Positions 1 to 8,144 of a stretch of DNA of 64,000 nucleotides are shown piece by piece. How positions within the stretch are numbered: the stretch's first letter is position 1; each line of letters opens with the position of its first letter. The translations under genes and the position numbers were made by a program. Source of the stretch: Hansschlegelia beijingensis (GTDB taxonomy: Bacteria; Pseudomonadota; Alphaproteobacteria; Rhizobiales; Methylopilaceae). The stretch covers positions 682,001-746,000 of the forward strand of contig NZ_JACIDR010000001.1 in assembly GCF_014196425.1 (NCBI RefSeq), in the 5' to 3' direction. Below the pieces are notes generated by a model. That model was not told where the DNA came from. It made no database searches and was given only the letters and a program-made list of their open reading frames with translations.

Positions 1-528
1 GGCGGAGCGCGCGTCGGCCGGGGCCAGCCAGGAGAGCGTCACGTCCGAATAGGGGACGCCGCCCTTCTCGAGCGCCTTCACCAGCAGGTAGTGGCTGTTC
101 GAGCCCTTCGCGACCGCGATGTTCTTGCCCTTGAGGTCGGCCAGCGTCCGGATCGGGCTGTCCTTCGGAACGAGGATCGCCTCGCCCCGCGGCGAGGCCG
201 GGTCGTTCGCCACATAGGCCAGCCTGTCGCTGGCCGCCTGGGCGAAGATCGGCGGCGCCTCGCCGGTCGTGCCGAAGTCGATCGCGCCGGCGTTGACGGC
301 CTCCAGCAGAGGCGGGCCGAACTGGAACTCGGCCCATCTGACCGTCACGCCGAGCGGCTTGAGCTTCTCCTCGAGCGTGCCCTTGCCCTTCAGCAGGATC
401 AGGGTGCCGTATTTCTGGTAGCCGATCCGCAGAACGCGGTCGGCCGCGGAAGCGCCCGGAACCCCTGCGGCGGCGGCGAGCAGCGTCGCCGCGAGGGAGA
501 GGCGGATGAGGCGGGAAAGCTTCGTCAT
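1..528 (-). CDS. ssuA: Aliphatic sulfonate ABC transporter substrate-binding protein (partial, C-terminus beyond window)
   Basis: Periplasmic receptor that delivers alkanesulfonates to the SsuBC importer. The visible 176 codons start at ATG 528. They open with a signal peptide (MTKLSR, hydrophobic Leu/Ala core, cleavage near ASA-AD). The mature start RIGYQKYGTL, then LEEKLKPLGV, WAEFQFGPPLLEAVN and IDFGTTGEAPPIFAQAA closely follow the SsuA family. The frame is open to base 1, so the C-terminal lobe is missing. It is the third gene of a ssuC-ssuB-ssuA run with a 142-nt gap after ssuB. Nitrate- or taurine-binding relatives are less likely because the TGEAPPIFAQAA segment is typical of SsuA. Confidence 0.9.
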   Translation of the reverse strand, partial: MTKLSRLIRLSLAATLLAAAAGVPGASAADRVLRIGYQKYGTLILLKGKGTLEEKLKPLGVTVRWAEFQFGPPLLEAVNAGAIDFGTTGEAPPIFAQAASDRLAYVANDPASPRGEAILVPKDSPIRTLADLKGKNIAVAKGSNSHYLLVKALEKGGVPYSDVTLSWLAPADARSA

Positions 529-670
529 CTGGTGGATTCCTGAAGACGGCGCATGAGCCGTTCTGTGCTTGATGATCAGGCGCGGGCGGCGGCCTCGGCC
601 GCCGCGGGAAGGCGCCCGCTACATCGGCGCCGGTCCCCGGCCGGGGCGCTGGCCGCGCGGCCGTCGCGGC

Positions 671-1513
671 TCACGCGACCGCCTCCTGCGGCGCGCCCGC
701 CGCGACCCGCTCGACGGGCGCCGGCTTGCCGAACAGGCGGTCGAGGATCTCGCCCTCGAGCCGCGCCATCTCGGGCGAGCCCCTGCGCCGCGGCCGCGGG
801 AGGGAGACCGGGAGGTCGAGCGCGAGGCGTCCCTCCTCGATGAGGATGACGCGGTCGGCGAGGGCGAGCGCTTCCGAGACGTCGTGGGTGACGAGCACCG
901 CGGTGAAGCGCTGGCGCCGCCAGACGCTTTCGAGCAGGTTCTGCATCTCGATCCGCGTCAGCGCGTCGAGCGCGCCGAGCGGCTCGTCGAGCGCCAGCAG
1001 GGAGGGGCGGCTGACGAGCGCGCGGGCGAGCGCCACGCGCTGCTTCTGGCCGCCGGACAGCACGGAGGGCCATTCGCCCGCGCGGTCGCCCAGGCCGACC
1101 TGCTCGAGCGCCGCTTGCGCCGCGGCGCGGCCGGCGGCCTTGCCCTCGCCGCGCGGCGCGCCGACCCGGACATTGTCGAGCACGCGCGCCCAGGGAAGCA
1201 GGCGCGGCTCCTGGAACATGATGCGGCTCAGCCCCGCGCGGCGGCCGTCGCCGACCGCGACCGCGCCGGAGGTGGGCGCGTCGAGGCCGAGCAGGATGCG
1301 CAGCAGCGTGCTCTTGCCGCAGCCGCTGCGACCGACGATCGCGAGGAACTGGCCGGCCGGCACGTGAAGGTCGACCTGCCGCAGCACCTGCTTGTCGCCG
1401 AAGCTGCGGCTCAGGCCGCGCAGATCGATCGCGGCGGCCTCCGACGCGGCCCGGGACTGAACCGGAGCGAGGACCGTCGGCGCGAACGGCATGGCGGGAT
1501 TGCTTGCTGTCAT
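671..1513 (-). CDS. ssuB: Aliphatic sulfonate ABC transporter ATP-binding protein
   Basis: Cytoplasmic ATPase that powers sulfonate uptake; 280 residues from ATG 1513. It shows Walker [10 protein letters not shown], the ABC signature [15 protein letters not shown], Walker [13 protein letters not shown] and the switch His in [10 protein letters not shown]. The first ~35 residues ([10 protein letters not shown]...) are a variable lead-in, and an internal ATG at 1492 is an alternative start. It begins 8 nt after ssuC stops, so the two are translationally close. After it comes a 142-nt gap with GC-rich inverted repeats before ssuA. The family is shared with taurine and nitrate importers; assignment to SsuB rests on the neighbouring SsuA. 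Confidence 0.88.
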   Translation of the reverse strand: MTASNPAMPFAPTVLAPVQSRAASEAAAIDLRGLSRSFGDKQVLRQVDLHVPAGQFLAIVGRSGCGKSTLLRILLGLDAPTSGAVAVGDGRRAGLSRIMFQEPRLLPWARVLDNVRVGAPRGEGKAAGRAAAQAALEQVGLGDRAGEWPSVLSGGQKQRVALARALVSRPSLLALDEPLGALDALTRIEMQNLLESVWRRQRFTAVLVTHDVSEALALADRVILIEEGRLALDLPVSLPRPRRRGSPEMARLEGEILDRLFGKPAPVERVAAGAPQEAVA

Positions 1514-1521
1514 CGTCAGCC

Positions 1522-2289
1522 TCAGGCGGGGAGGTAGGCGGGGTGCCAGGAGAGCGTCGCGCGCTCGAGCAGCCTGGCGAGCGAGTCCGCGAGCTTGCCG
1601 AGGGCGGCGTAGATGAGGATCGACAGCACGACGACGTCGACCATCATGAATTCGCGGGCGTTCATGGCCATGTAGCCGAGGCCGGTGGAGGCCGAGATCG
1701 TCTCCGCGACGATCAGGGTCAGCCACATGATGCCGAGGGCGTAGCGCAGGCCGACGAAAATCGACGGCAGCGCGCCCGGAAGCACGACGCGGGCGAACAG
1801 CTCCCAGGCCGACATGCCGTAGGCGCGGGCCATCTCGACGAGCTGGGCGTCGACCGTGCGGATGCCGTGCAGCGTGTTCAGGTAGACGGGGAAGAACACG
1901 CCGAGCGCGACGAGGAAGATCTTGGCGGTCTCGTCGATGCCGAACCACAGGATGACGAGCGGGATCATCGCGAGGTGCGGGATGGTCCGCACCATCTGCA
2001 GGGTGGGGTCGGTCAGCCGCTCCGAGAGCCGCGACAGGCCATTGGCGAGGCCGAAGGCGAAACCGACGCCGCCGCCGATGATCAGGCCGATCACCGCGCG
2101 CCAGGTGCTGATCGTGACGTTGCTCCACAGCTCGCCGGTCCAGGCGAGCCGCCACCCGGCGGCCGCGACGGCGGTCGGGGCCGGCAGCACGGACTCGGGA
2201 ATCTCGCCGAGGCTGGAGAGGGCCTGCCAGCCGAGCAGCAGGAGCGCGGGGATGATGAAGGCCAGCAGAGCCTTCCCGTCGAGCTTCAT
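1522..2289 (-). CDS. ssuC: Aliphatic sulfonate ABC transporter permease
   Basis: Inner-membrane permease of the sulfonate importer, 255 residues. The chosen start is ATG 2289 ([14 protein letters not shown]) because GGGAGG lies just upstream; the frame stays open to 2403 without a comparable ribosome site. It has about six membrane helices and the BPD_transp_1 EAA loop ([25 protein letters not shown]), which contacts SsuB. It is the first gene of the minus-strand run, preceded by a candidate promoter at 2374-2403. The order C-B-A differs from the ssuEADCB order of Escherichia coli, and no ssuD monooxygenase or ssuE reductase is visible here. Confidence 0.88.
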   Translation of the reverse strand: MKLDGKALLAFIIPALLLLGWQALSSLGEIPESVLPAPTAVAAAGWRLAWTGELWSNVTISTWRAVIGLIIGGGVGFAFGLANGLSRLSERLTDPTLQMVRTIPHLAMIPLVILWFGIDETAKIFLVALGVFFPVYLNTLHGIRTVDAQLVEMARAYGMSAWELFARVVLPGALPSIFVGLRYALGIMWLTLIVAETISASTGLGYMAMNAREFMMVDVVVLSILIYAALGKLADSLARLLERATLSWHPAYLPA

Positions 2290-2373
2290 GTCGCCTCCCG
2301 TGAGACTGGGCTCCGCCGCCTGCCGCGTGGCCCGAGGGGTCCAGGCCGGCGCGGCGAAGCAGCGGAGTTCGAA

Positions 2374-2403
2374 ACTATCCACACAATCTATAGAACGAGT
2401 CAA
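2374..2403 (-). promoter_or_regulatory. Candidate sigma-70-type promoter of the ssuCBA operon
   Basis: Read on the minus strand: TTGACT (2398-2403), an 18-nt spacer, then GATAGT (2374-2379), about 80 nt before the ssuC start. The stretch is AT-rich against its surroundings. In other bacteria ssu promoters respond to LysR-type regulators of sulfur limitation; no regulator gene is present here, and that control is inference. Confidence 0.5.
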
Positions 2404-2513
2404 CTGATGAAGTCGGGCGCGGTGGGCCGTCCGGCGGCTGGCTAAGCCAGGCCGAATCCGCCACGACTCGGCGGCGCCAAGGCGCGAGTCCGCCTCGTTC
2501 CCAGGGAGCCGCC

Positions 2514-3815
2514 GTGTCCGAATCTGCGCAGAGCCCGGCCGAAGGCCGCGACGTCCCGCGGCCGATGCTCGCCAAGCGGCTCGCGAGCGGTCTGCTCGGC
2601 TACGCCTCGGGGCTGCCGCTGCTGCTGGTCGGCGGCACCTTCGCGTTCTGGATGCGCGAGGCGGGCGTCAGCCTCCAGGTGATCGGGCTGCTGTCATGGG
2701 CGAGCATCGCCTACAGCCTCAAATTCCTGATCGCGCCCGTGATGGACGCCTACGCGCTTGGGCCATTCGGGCGGATCTTCGGGCGCCGGCGGGCCTGGAT
2801 CCTGCTCGCGCAGCTCGGCGTGACCGCGGGGCTCGCCGCGATGGCGTTCGGCGATCCGGCGACCAACCTGCCGCTTGCGGCCGCGGCCTGCTTCGCGGCC
2901 GCCATCGCCTCGGCGTCGCAGGACGCGGCCGTCGACGGGTGGCGCGTCGAGCTCGCGCCGACGGAGGAGCAGGGGCTGCTGGTCGCCGCCTACCAGCTCG
3001 GCTATCGCCTCGCGATGCTGACCGCCGGCGCGGGCGCGCTCTACCTCGCGGAGGGCCTCGACTGGGTCGGCGCCTATTCGGCGATGGCGGGGATCATGGC
3101 GCTGATCGCGGTCGTGACCGCGACCCTCATCCCGCGCACCCCGAGAGACGACGAGCCGCGCGACCCCGCCGCCAGGGGCCTGGCGCTCGCGGCCCCGCTG
3201 AAGGATCTCATGGCGCTGGTCGCCGCCACGCCCCTCACGACGCTGGCGATGATCGGGCTCTACCGGGTGCCGGACCAGCTGGCCAACGTGATGTCGTCGC
3301 CGCTCTACAAGGACCTCGGCTTCACCAATATCGAGATCGCCAACGTCACCAAGGTGTTCGGCGTCGTTCTCGGGATCTTCGGCGCCTTCGTGGGCGGCTT
3401 CCTGCTGACCCGGCTTTCGCTGCGCACGGTCCTGATAATCGGGATCGTGGCGTCAGCGGCCACGAACCTGTTCTACAGCGCGCTCGCCGTGACCGGGCAC
3501 AGCGTGCTGATGCTCGCCGCCACGATCAGCTTCGACAATGTGGCCTCCGCGATCGCCGGCACCGCGCTGATCGCCTTCATGTCGAAGCTTGCGGCCTCGG
3601 AATTCTCCGCCACCCGCTACGCCGTGCTGAGCTCGATCTACGCGCTGCCCGGCCATCTGCTGGCGGGCGGCTCCGGCTTCGTCGCCAGCGCCAGTGGCTT
3701 CCCGGTCTATTTCGCGCTGACTTTCGTGTCCGGGCTCCCGGCGCTGCTGCTCGTCCTCGCGCTCAGGGAGCCGAGGCCCGCGCCGACGCGCGCCGGGCCT
3801 AGCCTCGCCGCCTGA
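2514..3815 (+). CDS. ampG: AmpG-like muropeptide MFS transporter
   Basis: Inner-membrane permease of the major facilitator superfamily that imports anhydro-muropeptides for cell-wall recycling; 433 residues from GTG 2514, with AGGGAG just upstream. The first membrane pair GLLGYASGLPLLLVGGTFAFW, the SLKFLIAPVMDAY segment and FGRRRAWILLAQLG match AmpG proteins, where the Asp and GRRRGW-like loop are conserved. About 12 helices are visible. It is transcribed away from ssuC. Its last 17 nt overlap the convergent end of the DUF423 gene. In species with an inducible AmpC beta-lactamase this transporter is needed for induction; no ampC or ampR is present in this window. Confidence 0.82.
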   Translation: MSESAQSPAEGRDVPRPMLAKRLASGLLGYASGLPLLLVGGTFAFWMREAGVSLQVIGLLSWASIAYSLKFLIAPVMDAYALGPFGRIFGRRRAWILLAQLGVTAGLAAMAFGDPATNLPLAAAACFAAAIASASQDAAVDGWRVELAPTEEQGLLVAAYQLGYRLAMLTAGAGALYLAEGLDWVGAYSAMAGIMALIAVVTATLIPRTPRDDEPRDPAARGLALAAPLKDLMALVAATPLTTLAMIGLYRVPDQLANVMSSPLYKDLGFTNIEIANVTKVFGVVLGIFGAFVGGFLLTRLSLRTVLIIGIVASAATNLFYSALAVTGHSVLMLAATISFDNVASAIAGTALIAFMSKLAASEFSATRYAVLSSIYALPGHLLAGGSGFVASASGFPVYFALTFVSGLPALLLVLALREPRPAPTRAGPSLAA

Positions 3816-4170
3816 TCGCGGCGACGAGGGAGAGCAGGACGAGAGCGATCCAGCTCAGGATGAGGATCATGCCGCCGGTCGGGGCCGCCATCGGCAGCGG
3901 GCTCGCCCCATAGGCGACGCGGATCATCAGGTCGCCGGAGAACAGCAGCGCGCCGAGCGCGAGCCCTGCGGCCGGCAGAAGTCCGAACCGCCCCAGGCCG
4001 GCGGAGACGGCCACCACGCCGACGATCGCGGCCGCGTTCAGCATCAGGAAGCTGGCGGCGGTCGCAAGCCGCGGGTCGCCGGTCATGTGCGCCCCCGCGG
4101 CGGCGGCGGCGACGCCGACCGCGCCATAGAGCCCTGCGACGGCGAGGAGGAGGAGGGCGGAGCGGGACAT
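3799..4170 (-). CDS. DUF423 family small membrane protein
   Basis: A 123-residue integral membrane protein of unknown function. Four hydrophobic helices are visible, with the DUF423 features AAGAHM in the first loop, LLFSGDLMIR in the third helix and the P-GG motif APTGGMILILSWIAL in the last. Length matches the family. The start ATG 4170 lies at the head of the first helix (MSRSALLLLAVAG). It converges on ampG with a 17-nt overlap. No pathway can be assigned. Confidence 0.8.
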   Translation of the reverse strand: MSRSALLLLAVAGLYGAVGVAAAAAGAHMTGDPRLATAASFLMLNAAAIVGVVAVSAGLGRFGLLPAAGLALGALLFSGDLMIRVAYGASPLPMAAPTGGMILILSWIALVLLSLVAAIRRRG

Positions 4171-4233
4171 CGGGGGCTTCCGGGTTCAGGAGTGAAGCGA
4201 TCTTGCCGCGCGTTTCGGGGCGGGAACCTTCGC

Positions 4234-4264
4234 CGTCATGGTCAGGCCTGACCGGGCCATGACG
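4234..4264. repeat. REP-like palindromic intergenic element
   Basis: The arms CGTCATGG (4234-4241) and CCATGACG (4257-4264) are perfect inverted copies. Inside lies a 14-bp perfect palindrome, GGTCAGGCCTGACC (4240-4253). It sits between the DUF423 gene and the aminopeptidase gene. CGTCAT...ATGACG elements of this style are, to my knowledge, dispersed in many Rhizobiales genomes; a second related one lies at 8036-8138. Confidence 0.6.
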
Positions 4265-4278
4265 AGGGAGCGCCCGCC

Positions 4279-6099
4279 TTACAGGGGCGCGCAGGCGGCT
4301 TCCAGCCACGCGCGCGTCTCGCGGTCGACCAGCGGTCCGACCTCGGCGAGCACCCGGGCGTGGTAGCCGTCGAGCCAGGCGCGCTCGCCCGTGGTCAGCA
4401 GCGCCGGCTCGATCGCGCGGCGGTCGATCGGGGCGAGCGTCAGCGTCTCGAAGCCGTACATCTCGCGCTCCGCGCCGGGGATCGCGCGCTTCTCCACCAG
4501 CACCAGCGTCTCGGTGCGGATGCCGTAATGACCTTCCCTGTAGTAGCCGGGCTCGTTGGACAGGATCATGCCCGGCTCGAGCGGGACGGTCCCGAGCTTC
4601 GAGATGCGCTGCGGGCCCTCGTGAACCGAGAGATAGGAGCCGACGCCGTGGCCGGTGCCATGGTCGAAATCGAGCCCCGCCTCCCATAGCGGACGGCGCG
4701 CGAAGGCGTCGATCTGCGCGCCGCTGACGCCCTTCGGGAACACCGCGGTCGAGATCGCGATGTGGCCGCGAAGGACGCGCGTGAAGCGGTCCTTCATCTC
4801 CTCGCTCGCAGCCCCGATCACCACCGTGCGGGTCACGTCGGTGGTGCCGTCCTCATACTGCGCGCCGGAATCGATCAGGTAGAAGCCGGGGGTGAGCTTA
4901 CGGTTGGTGGCGCGCGTCACGCGATAGTGCGGCAGCGCGGCGTTGGGGCCGGCGGCCGAGATCGAGTCGAAGGAGATCTCCTTCAGCTTGCCCGTCTCGC
5001 GCCGGAAGGTCTCCAGCGCCTCGGCGCAGCCGATCTCGTCCAGCGCGCCTTTGGGGGCCTCGCGGTCGAGCCAGCACAGGAAGCGGCACAGGGCTGCGGC
5101 GTCCCGTAGGTGCGCGGCGCGGGCGCCGGCGATCTCGGCGGCGTTCTTCACCGCTTTCAGCTTCGCGATCGGGTCGGGGCCGCGCTGCACGGTCGCGCCG
5201 GCGGCCTCGAGCGAGCGGGCGTAGGCCACCGCAGATCCTGACGGATCGAGCCGCACCTTCGCCTGCCCGGCGCCGAGCCTGCCGAGCGCGCCCTCCAGAT
5301 CTTTCGGCTCCGCGACCTCGGCGATCCGTGAGAGCGCCGCGCGCACGGCGTTGGAGAGCTTGCGGGAATCGAGGAACAGATCCGGCCGCCCCTCCCGGCG
5401 CACGACGGCGAAGCCGAGCGGCAGCGGCGTGTGGGCGACGTCGCCGCCGCGGATGTTGAACAGCCAGGCGAGGCAGTGCGCGTCGGTGACGAGCAGCGCG
5501 TCGGCCTTCACCCTGGCGAGCTCGCTCTGGACCCGCGCGATCTTCGCCGCGGCGCCTTCGCCGGCGAGCGCGTCGTCGTGCGGCGCGACCGGCGCGAGCG
5601 GCGGGGCGGGGCGGTCGGTCCACAGCGCGTCGAGCGGATTGTCCCGAACCGCGACGAGCTCGATCTCCGCCCCCTTGGCCGCGGCCTCGAAACGCTCGAA
5701 GCCGTCCACGGTGTGCAGTTTTGGATCGTAGCCGACGCGCTGGCCGCGAACGGCGTTCTGCTTCAGCCATTCGGACGGCGAAAGCTCCGCGACGTTGACG
5801 ATCACGAAAGCCTTCTGGTCGACCTGCGAGCGGGCCTGAACCGTGTAGCGACCGTCGACAAAAAGCGCCGCCTTTTCAGGCAGAACGATCACGAAGCCGA
5901 AGGAGCCCGTGAAGCCGGTCAGCCAGGCCAGCCGCTCCGCGGAGGGCGGCAGGTATTCGTTCTGGTGCTCGTCCGCCCGCGGCAGCAGGAAGCCGTCGAG
6001 GCCATCCGCCGCAAGCGCACTGCGCAGCGCCGCGAGCCGCGCCGCCCCCTGGGAGGGGTCGGCGGTCTCCTCGAACGACTGGAACCGGGCTTCGAACAT
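4279..6099 (-). CDS. pepP: Aminopeptidase P family protein (Xaa-Pro aminopeptidase, M24B)
   Basis: Metallopeptidase that removes an N-terminal residue preceding proline; 606 residues, the long three-domain form (two creatinase-like N-terminal domains to about residue 310, then the M24 pita-bread domain). Metal ligands expected for the family are all present: Asp410 (LIDSGAQY), Asp421 (TTDVTRT), His484 (GTGHGVG), Glu516 (NEPGYY) and Glu530 (GIRTETL). There is no signal peptide, so it is cytoplasmic. The start ATG 6099 has TGGAGGAG upstream. It stands alone on the minus strand downstream of the universal stress protein gene. Confidence 0.9.
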   Translation of the reverse strand: MFEARFQSFEETADPSQGAARLAALRSALAADGLDGFLLPRADEHQNEYLPPSAERLAWLTGFTGSFGFVIVLPEKAALFVDGRYTVQARSQVDQKAFVIVNVAELSPSEWLKQNAVRGQRVGYDPKLHTVDGFERFEAAAKGAEIELVAVRDNPLDALWTDRPAPPLAPVAPHDDALAGEGAAAKIARVQSELARVKADALLVTDAHCLAWLFNIRGGDVAHTPLPLGFAVVRREGRPDLFLDSRKLSNAVRAALSRIAEVAEPKDLEGALGRLGAGQAKVRLDPSGSAVAYARSLEAAGATVQRGPDPIAKLKAVKNAAEIAGARAAHLRDAAALCRFLCWLDREAPKGALDEIGCAEALETFRRETGKLKEISFDSISAAGPNAALPHYRVTRATNRKLTPGFYLIDSGAQYEDGTTDVTRTVVIGAASEEMKDRFTRVLRGHIAISTAVFPKGVSGAQIDAFARRPLWEAGLDFDHGTGHGVGSYLSVHEGPQRISKLGTVPLEPGMILSNEPGYYREGHYGIRTETLVLVEKRAIPGAEREMYGFETLTLAPIDRRAIEPALLTTGERAWLDGYHARVLAEVGPLVDRETRAWLEAACAPL

Positions 6100-6168
6100 G
6101 GGCGCTCCTCCAGGCCGGTCGGCTTTGTAGGCCAGCGCGGTCGAAGGCGCATCTGCGTCAGCGTCGCG

Positions 6169-7011
6169 TCAGTGGTCCATCAACAGCGGCGCCCGGGTGT
6201 TCTCCAGCATGCTCTGCGTCACGCCGCCGAACAGCCATTCCACGACGGAGGATCGAGCGAAGGCGCCCATGACGATCAGGTCGGCGCGGGAGAGCCCGGC
6301 CTGCTCCCTGAGACTCTCGCCGATGTCGCGGCCGGCGGGCAGGTCCTTGACGACGGCGTTCACGCCGTGCCGGCCGAGGGCGACGGCGATGTCCGCCCCC
6401 GGCGCGCTCCGCGTCAGGTCCTTCTCGCCGAGATAGCAGACGATCTCGACCAGCTCGGCGGCGCGCAGGAAGGGCATGGCGGCGGCCACGGCCCGCGCCG
6501 CAGGCTCGCTTCCGTCCCACGCGACGATGATGCGCCTGCAGCCGAACTCACGGACGCCCTTCGGGACCACGATGCTCGGCCGGCCGCTCGCGAAGATCAG
6601 CTTCCGGAGCAGGCCGCCGTCGATCGTGATGGCGCTCGGATCCGCGTCCAGAACGATCAGGTCGCTGACGCGGGCCTGCGCGAGAATACGGTCACGGAGG
6701 TCGGCATAGGAGAGCTGCGGCGCTTCCACGACGCAGGTGACGCCGGAGAGCGCCGCGGCCTTGCGGGTCTCTTCCGCCACCCGCTCGGTGAGCTTGCGGA
6801 GCCGGGCGTTCTCCTCGGCGACAAGCTGCCCGACGATCGCCGAGCTACGCGTATGCGGGACGTTGAGCGGCACCGAGCCCGAGTGGATCACCAGCCGGGC
6901 GTCGGCCTGGGCGGCGAGCGACAGGCCATAGGCCAGAGCGGAGGAACGCTCGCCCTCTCCCTCTTCGGTCGCGACGACGAGGATGTTCTTGATGTTGTCG
7001 ATCTGAGGCAT
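6169..7011 (-). CDS. Universal stress protein, tandem Usp domains
   Basis: A 280-residue protein with two UspA-like alpha/beta domains (about 1-150 and 155-280). The C-terminal domain keeps a glycine-rich nucleotide-binding pattern, VMGAFARSSVVEWLFGG followed by TQSMLENTRAPLLM; the N-terminal half is diverged. The start ATG 7011 (MPQIDNIK) is chosen because AGAGGGA precedes it; an in-frame ATG at 7044 has a poorer site. Tandem Usp proteins generally act in the cytoplasm in stress tolerance, and the ligand here is unknown. The neighbours (prmA upstream, pepP downstream) do not point to a shared pathway. Confidence 0.82.
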   Translation of the reverse strand: MPQIDNIKNILVVATEEGEGERSSALAYGLSLAAQADARLVIHSGSVPLNVPHTRSSAIVGQLVAEENARLRKLTERVAEETRKAAALSGVTCVVEAPQLSYADLRDRILAQARVSDLIVLDADPSAITIDGGLLRKLIFASGRPSIVVPKGVREFGCRRIIVAWDGSEPAARAVAAAMPFLRAAELVEIVCYLGEKDLTRSAPGADIAVALGRHGVNAVVKDLPAGRDIGESLREQAGLSRADLIVMGAFARSSVVEWLFGGVTQSMLENTRAPLLMDH

Positions 7012-7092
7012 GCGTCCCTCTTGCCGCGGGTGGAGGTGAGACATGCGGCCTAGCTTCGCCCAGACCGGCGCGATCTGGAACGATCCGCCCTA

Positions 7093-7980
7093 TCACGTCT
7101 CCTTGGCTGCGGCCAAGATCAACGTGGACCACCCTTCGAGTTGACGCGACGCCACGACCTCCAGCCCCTGCGCCGCATAGGCCGCCGCAACCCGCTCCGC
7201 CTCGTGGTTCATCAGACCTGACAGGACGACCCGGCCGCCTGCGGCGAGATTGCGTTTCACGTCGGGGGCGAGCTCGACCAGCGGGCCGGCGAGGATGTTG
7301 GCGACGATCAGGTCGAAGGGGCCGCGCTCGGCGAACGCCGGATGGTCGAAGCCGGTGGCGTGGATCGACTCCACATAGTCGCCCGCGCCGTTGGCCTCGG
7401 CGTTCTCGCCCGCGATGCGGGCCGAGACCTCGTCGATGTCGGTCGCGAGCACCGGGGACTTCTGGGCGAGGCCGATCGCGATCGCGAGCACGCCGGTGCC
7501 GGAGCCGAGGTCCAGCACGCGCTCGAAACGGCGCTCCGTCAGAAGCTCGTCGATCGCCAGCAGACAGCCGCGGGTGGTGCCGTGATGGCCGGTGCCGAAG
7601 GCGAGCGCGGCCTCGATCTCGATGCCGATGACGCCGTCCGGAATCTTGTCGCGGTCGTGGCTGCCGTGCACCACGAAGCGCCCGGCCGGCACGGGGTTGA
7701 GGCCGGCGAGGCTCTTCGCCACCCAGTCCGCCTCGTCGATCGCGCCTTCCTCGACCCGCAGGCCGGCGCTCTCCGGTCCCAAGGCCTCGCGCATCGCCCG
7801 GGCGAGCTCGGCGCTCGACAGCTCCGGCGAACCGTAGACCTCGACGTTCCAGGCGTTGGGGCCGGTCTCGAACGCCGAGACCGAGACCTCGCCGAACGGG
7901 AACGCGTCGTCGAGCATGTCGGCGACGCGCTTTGCGGTGGCCTCGTCGAGCGCGAGGCGGATCATGGGGGTTTGGGTCAC
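7093..7980 (-). CDS. prmA: Ribosomal protein L11 methyltransferase
   Basis: SAM-dependent enzyme that methylates ribosomal protein L11. 295 residues: an N-terminal substrate-recognition domain (1-110) and a Rossmann methyltransferase domain. Family motifs visible are ALAFGTGHHGTTRGCL, the SAM loop VLDLGSGTGVLAIAI, the acidic ATDID and the post-motif DLIVANILAGPLVEL. The start is taken as GTG 7980; ATG 7965 (MIRLALDE) is an alternative and neither has a strong ribosome site. Its substrate gene rplK is in this same window at 28604. Confidence 0.9.
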   Translation of the reverse strand: MTQTPMIRLALDEATAKRVADMLDDAFPFGEVSVSAFETGPNAWNVEVYGSPELSSAELARAMREALGPESAGLRVEEGAIDEADWVAKSLAGLNPVPAGRFVVHGSHDRDKIPDGVIGIEIEAALAFGTGHHGTTRGCLLAIDELLTERRFERVLDLGSGTGVLAIAIGLAQKSPVLATDIDEVSARIAGENAEANGAGDYVESIHATGFDHPAFAERGPFDLIVANILAGPLVELAPDVKRNLAAGGRVVLSGLMNHEAERVAAAYAAQGLEVVASRQLEGWSTLILAAAKET

Positions 7981-8035
7981 GGAGGCGTTCCGGAGCTTGC
8001 GCGGGAGGCGGAGCCTTAAACCCTAGGACCCACCG

Positions 8036-8138
8036 CGTCATCCCGGCCGAGCGTCAGCGAGCGCCGGGATCGTTTGCAGGATCGAGCTTTCGACATCAAA
8101 GACGATCCCGGATCGGCCTGCGGCCGTCCGGGATGACG
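8036..8138. repeat. Compound REP-like inverted repeat (two hairpins)
   Basis: The outer arms CGTCATCCCGG (8036-8046) and CCGGGATGACG (8128-8138) are perfect inverted copies of 11 nt. A nested pair CCGGGATCGT (8064-8073) / ACGATCCCGG (8102-8111) is also perfect. Each half can fold alone: ATCCCGGC 8040-8047 with 8063-8070, and ATCCCGGA 8105-8112 with 8127-8134. It fills the gap between prmA and the helicase gene. The form resembles dispersed intergenic repeats of Rhizobiales. Confidence 0.7.
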
Positions 8139-8144
8139 GCCCGC

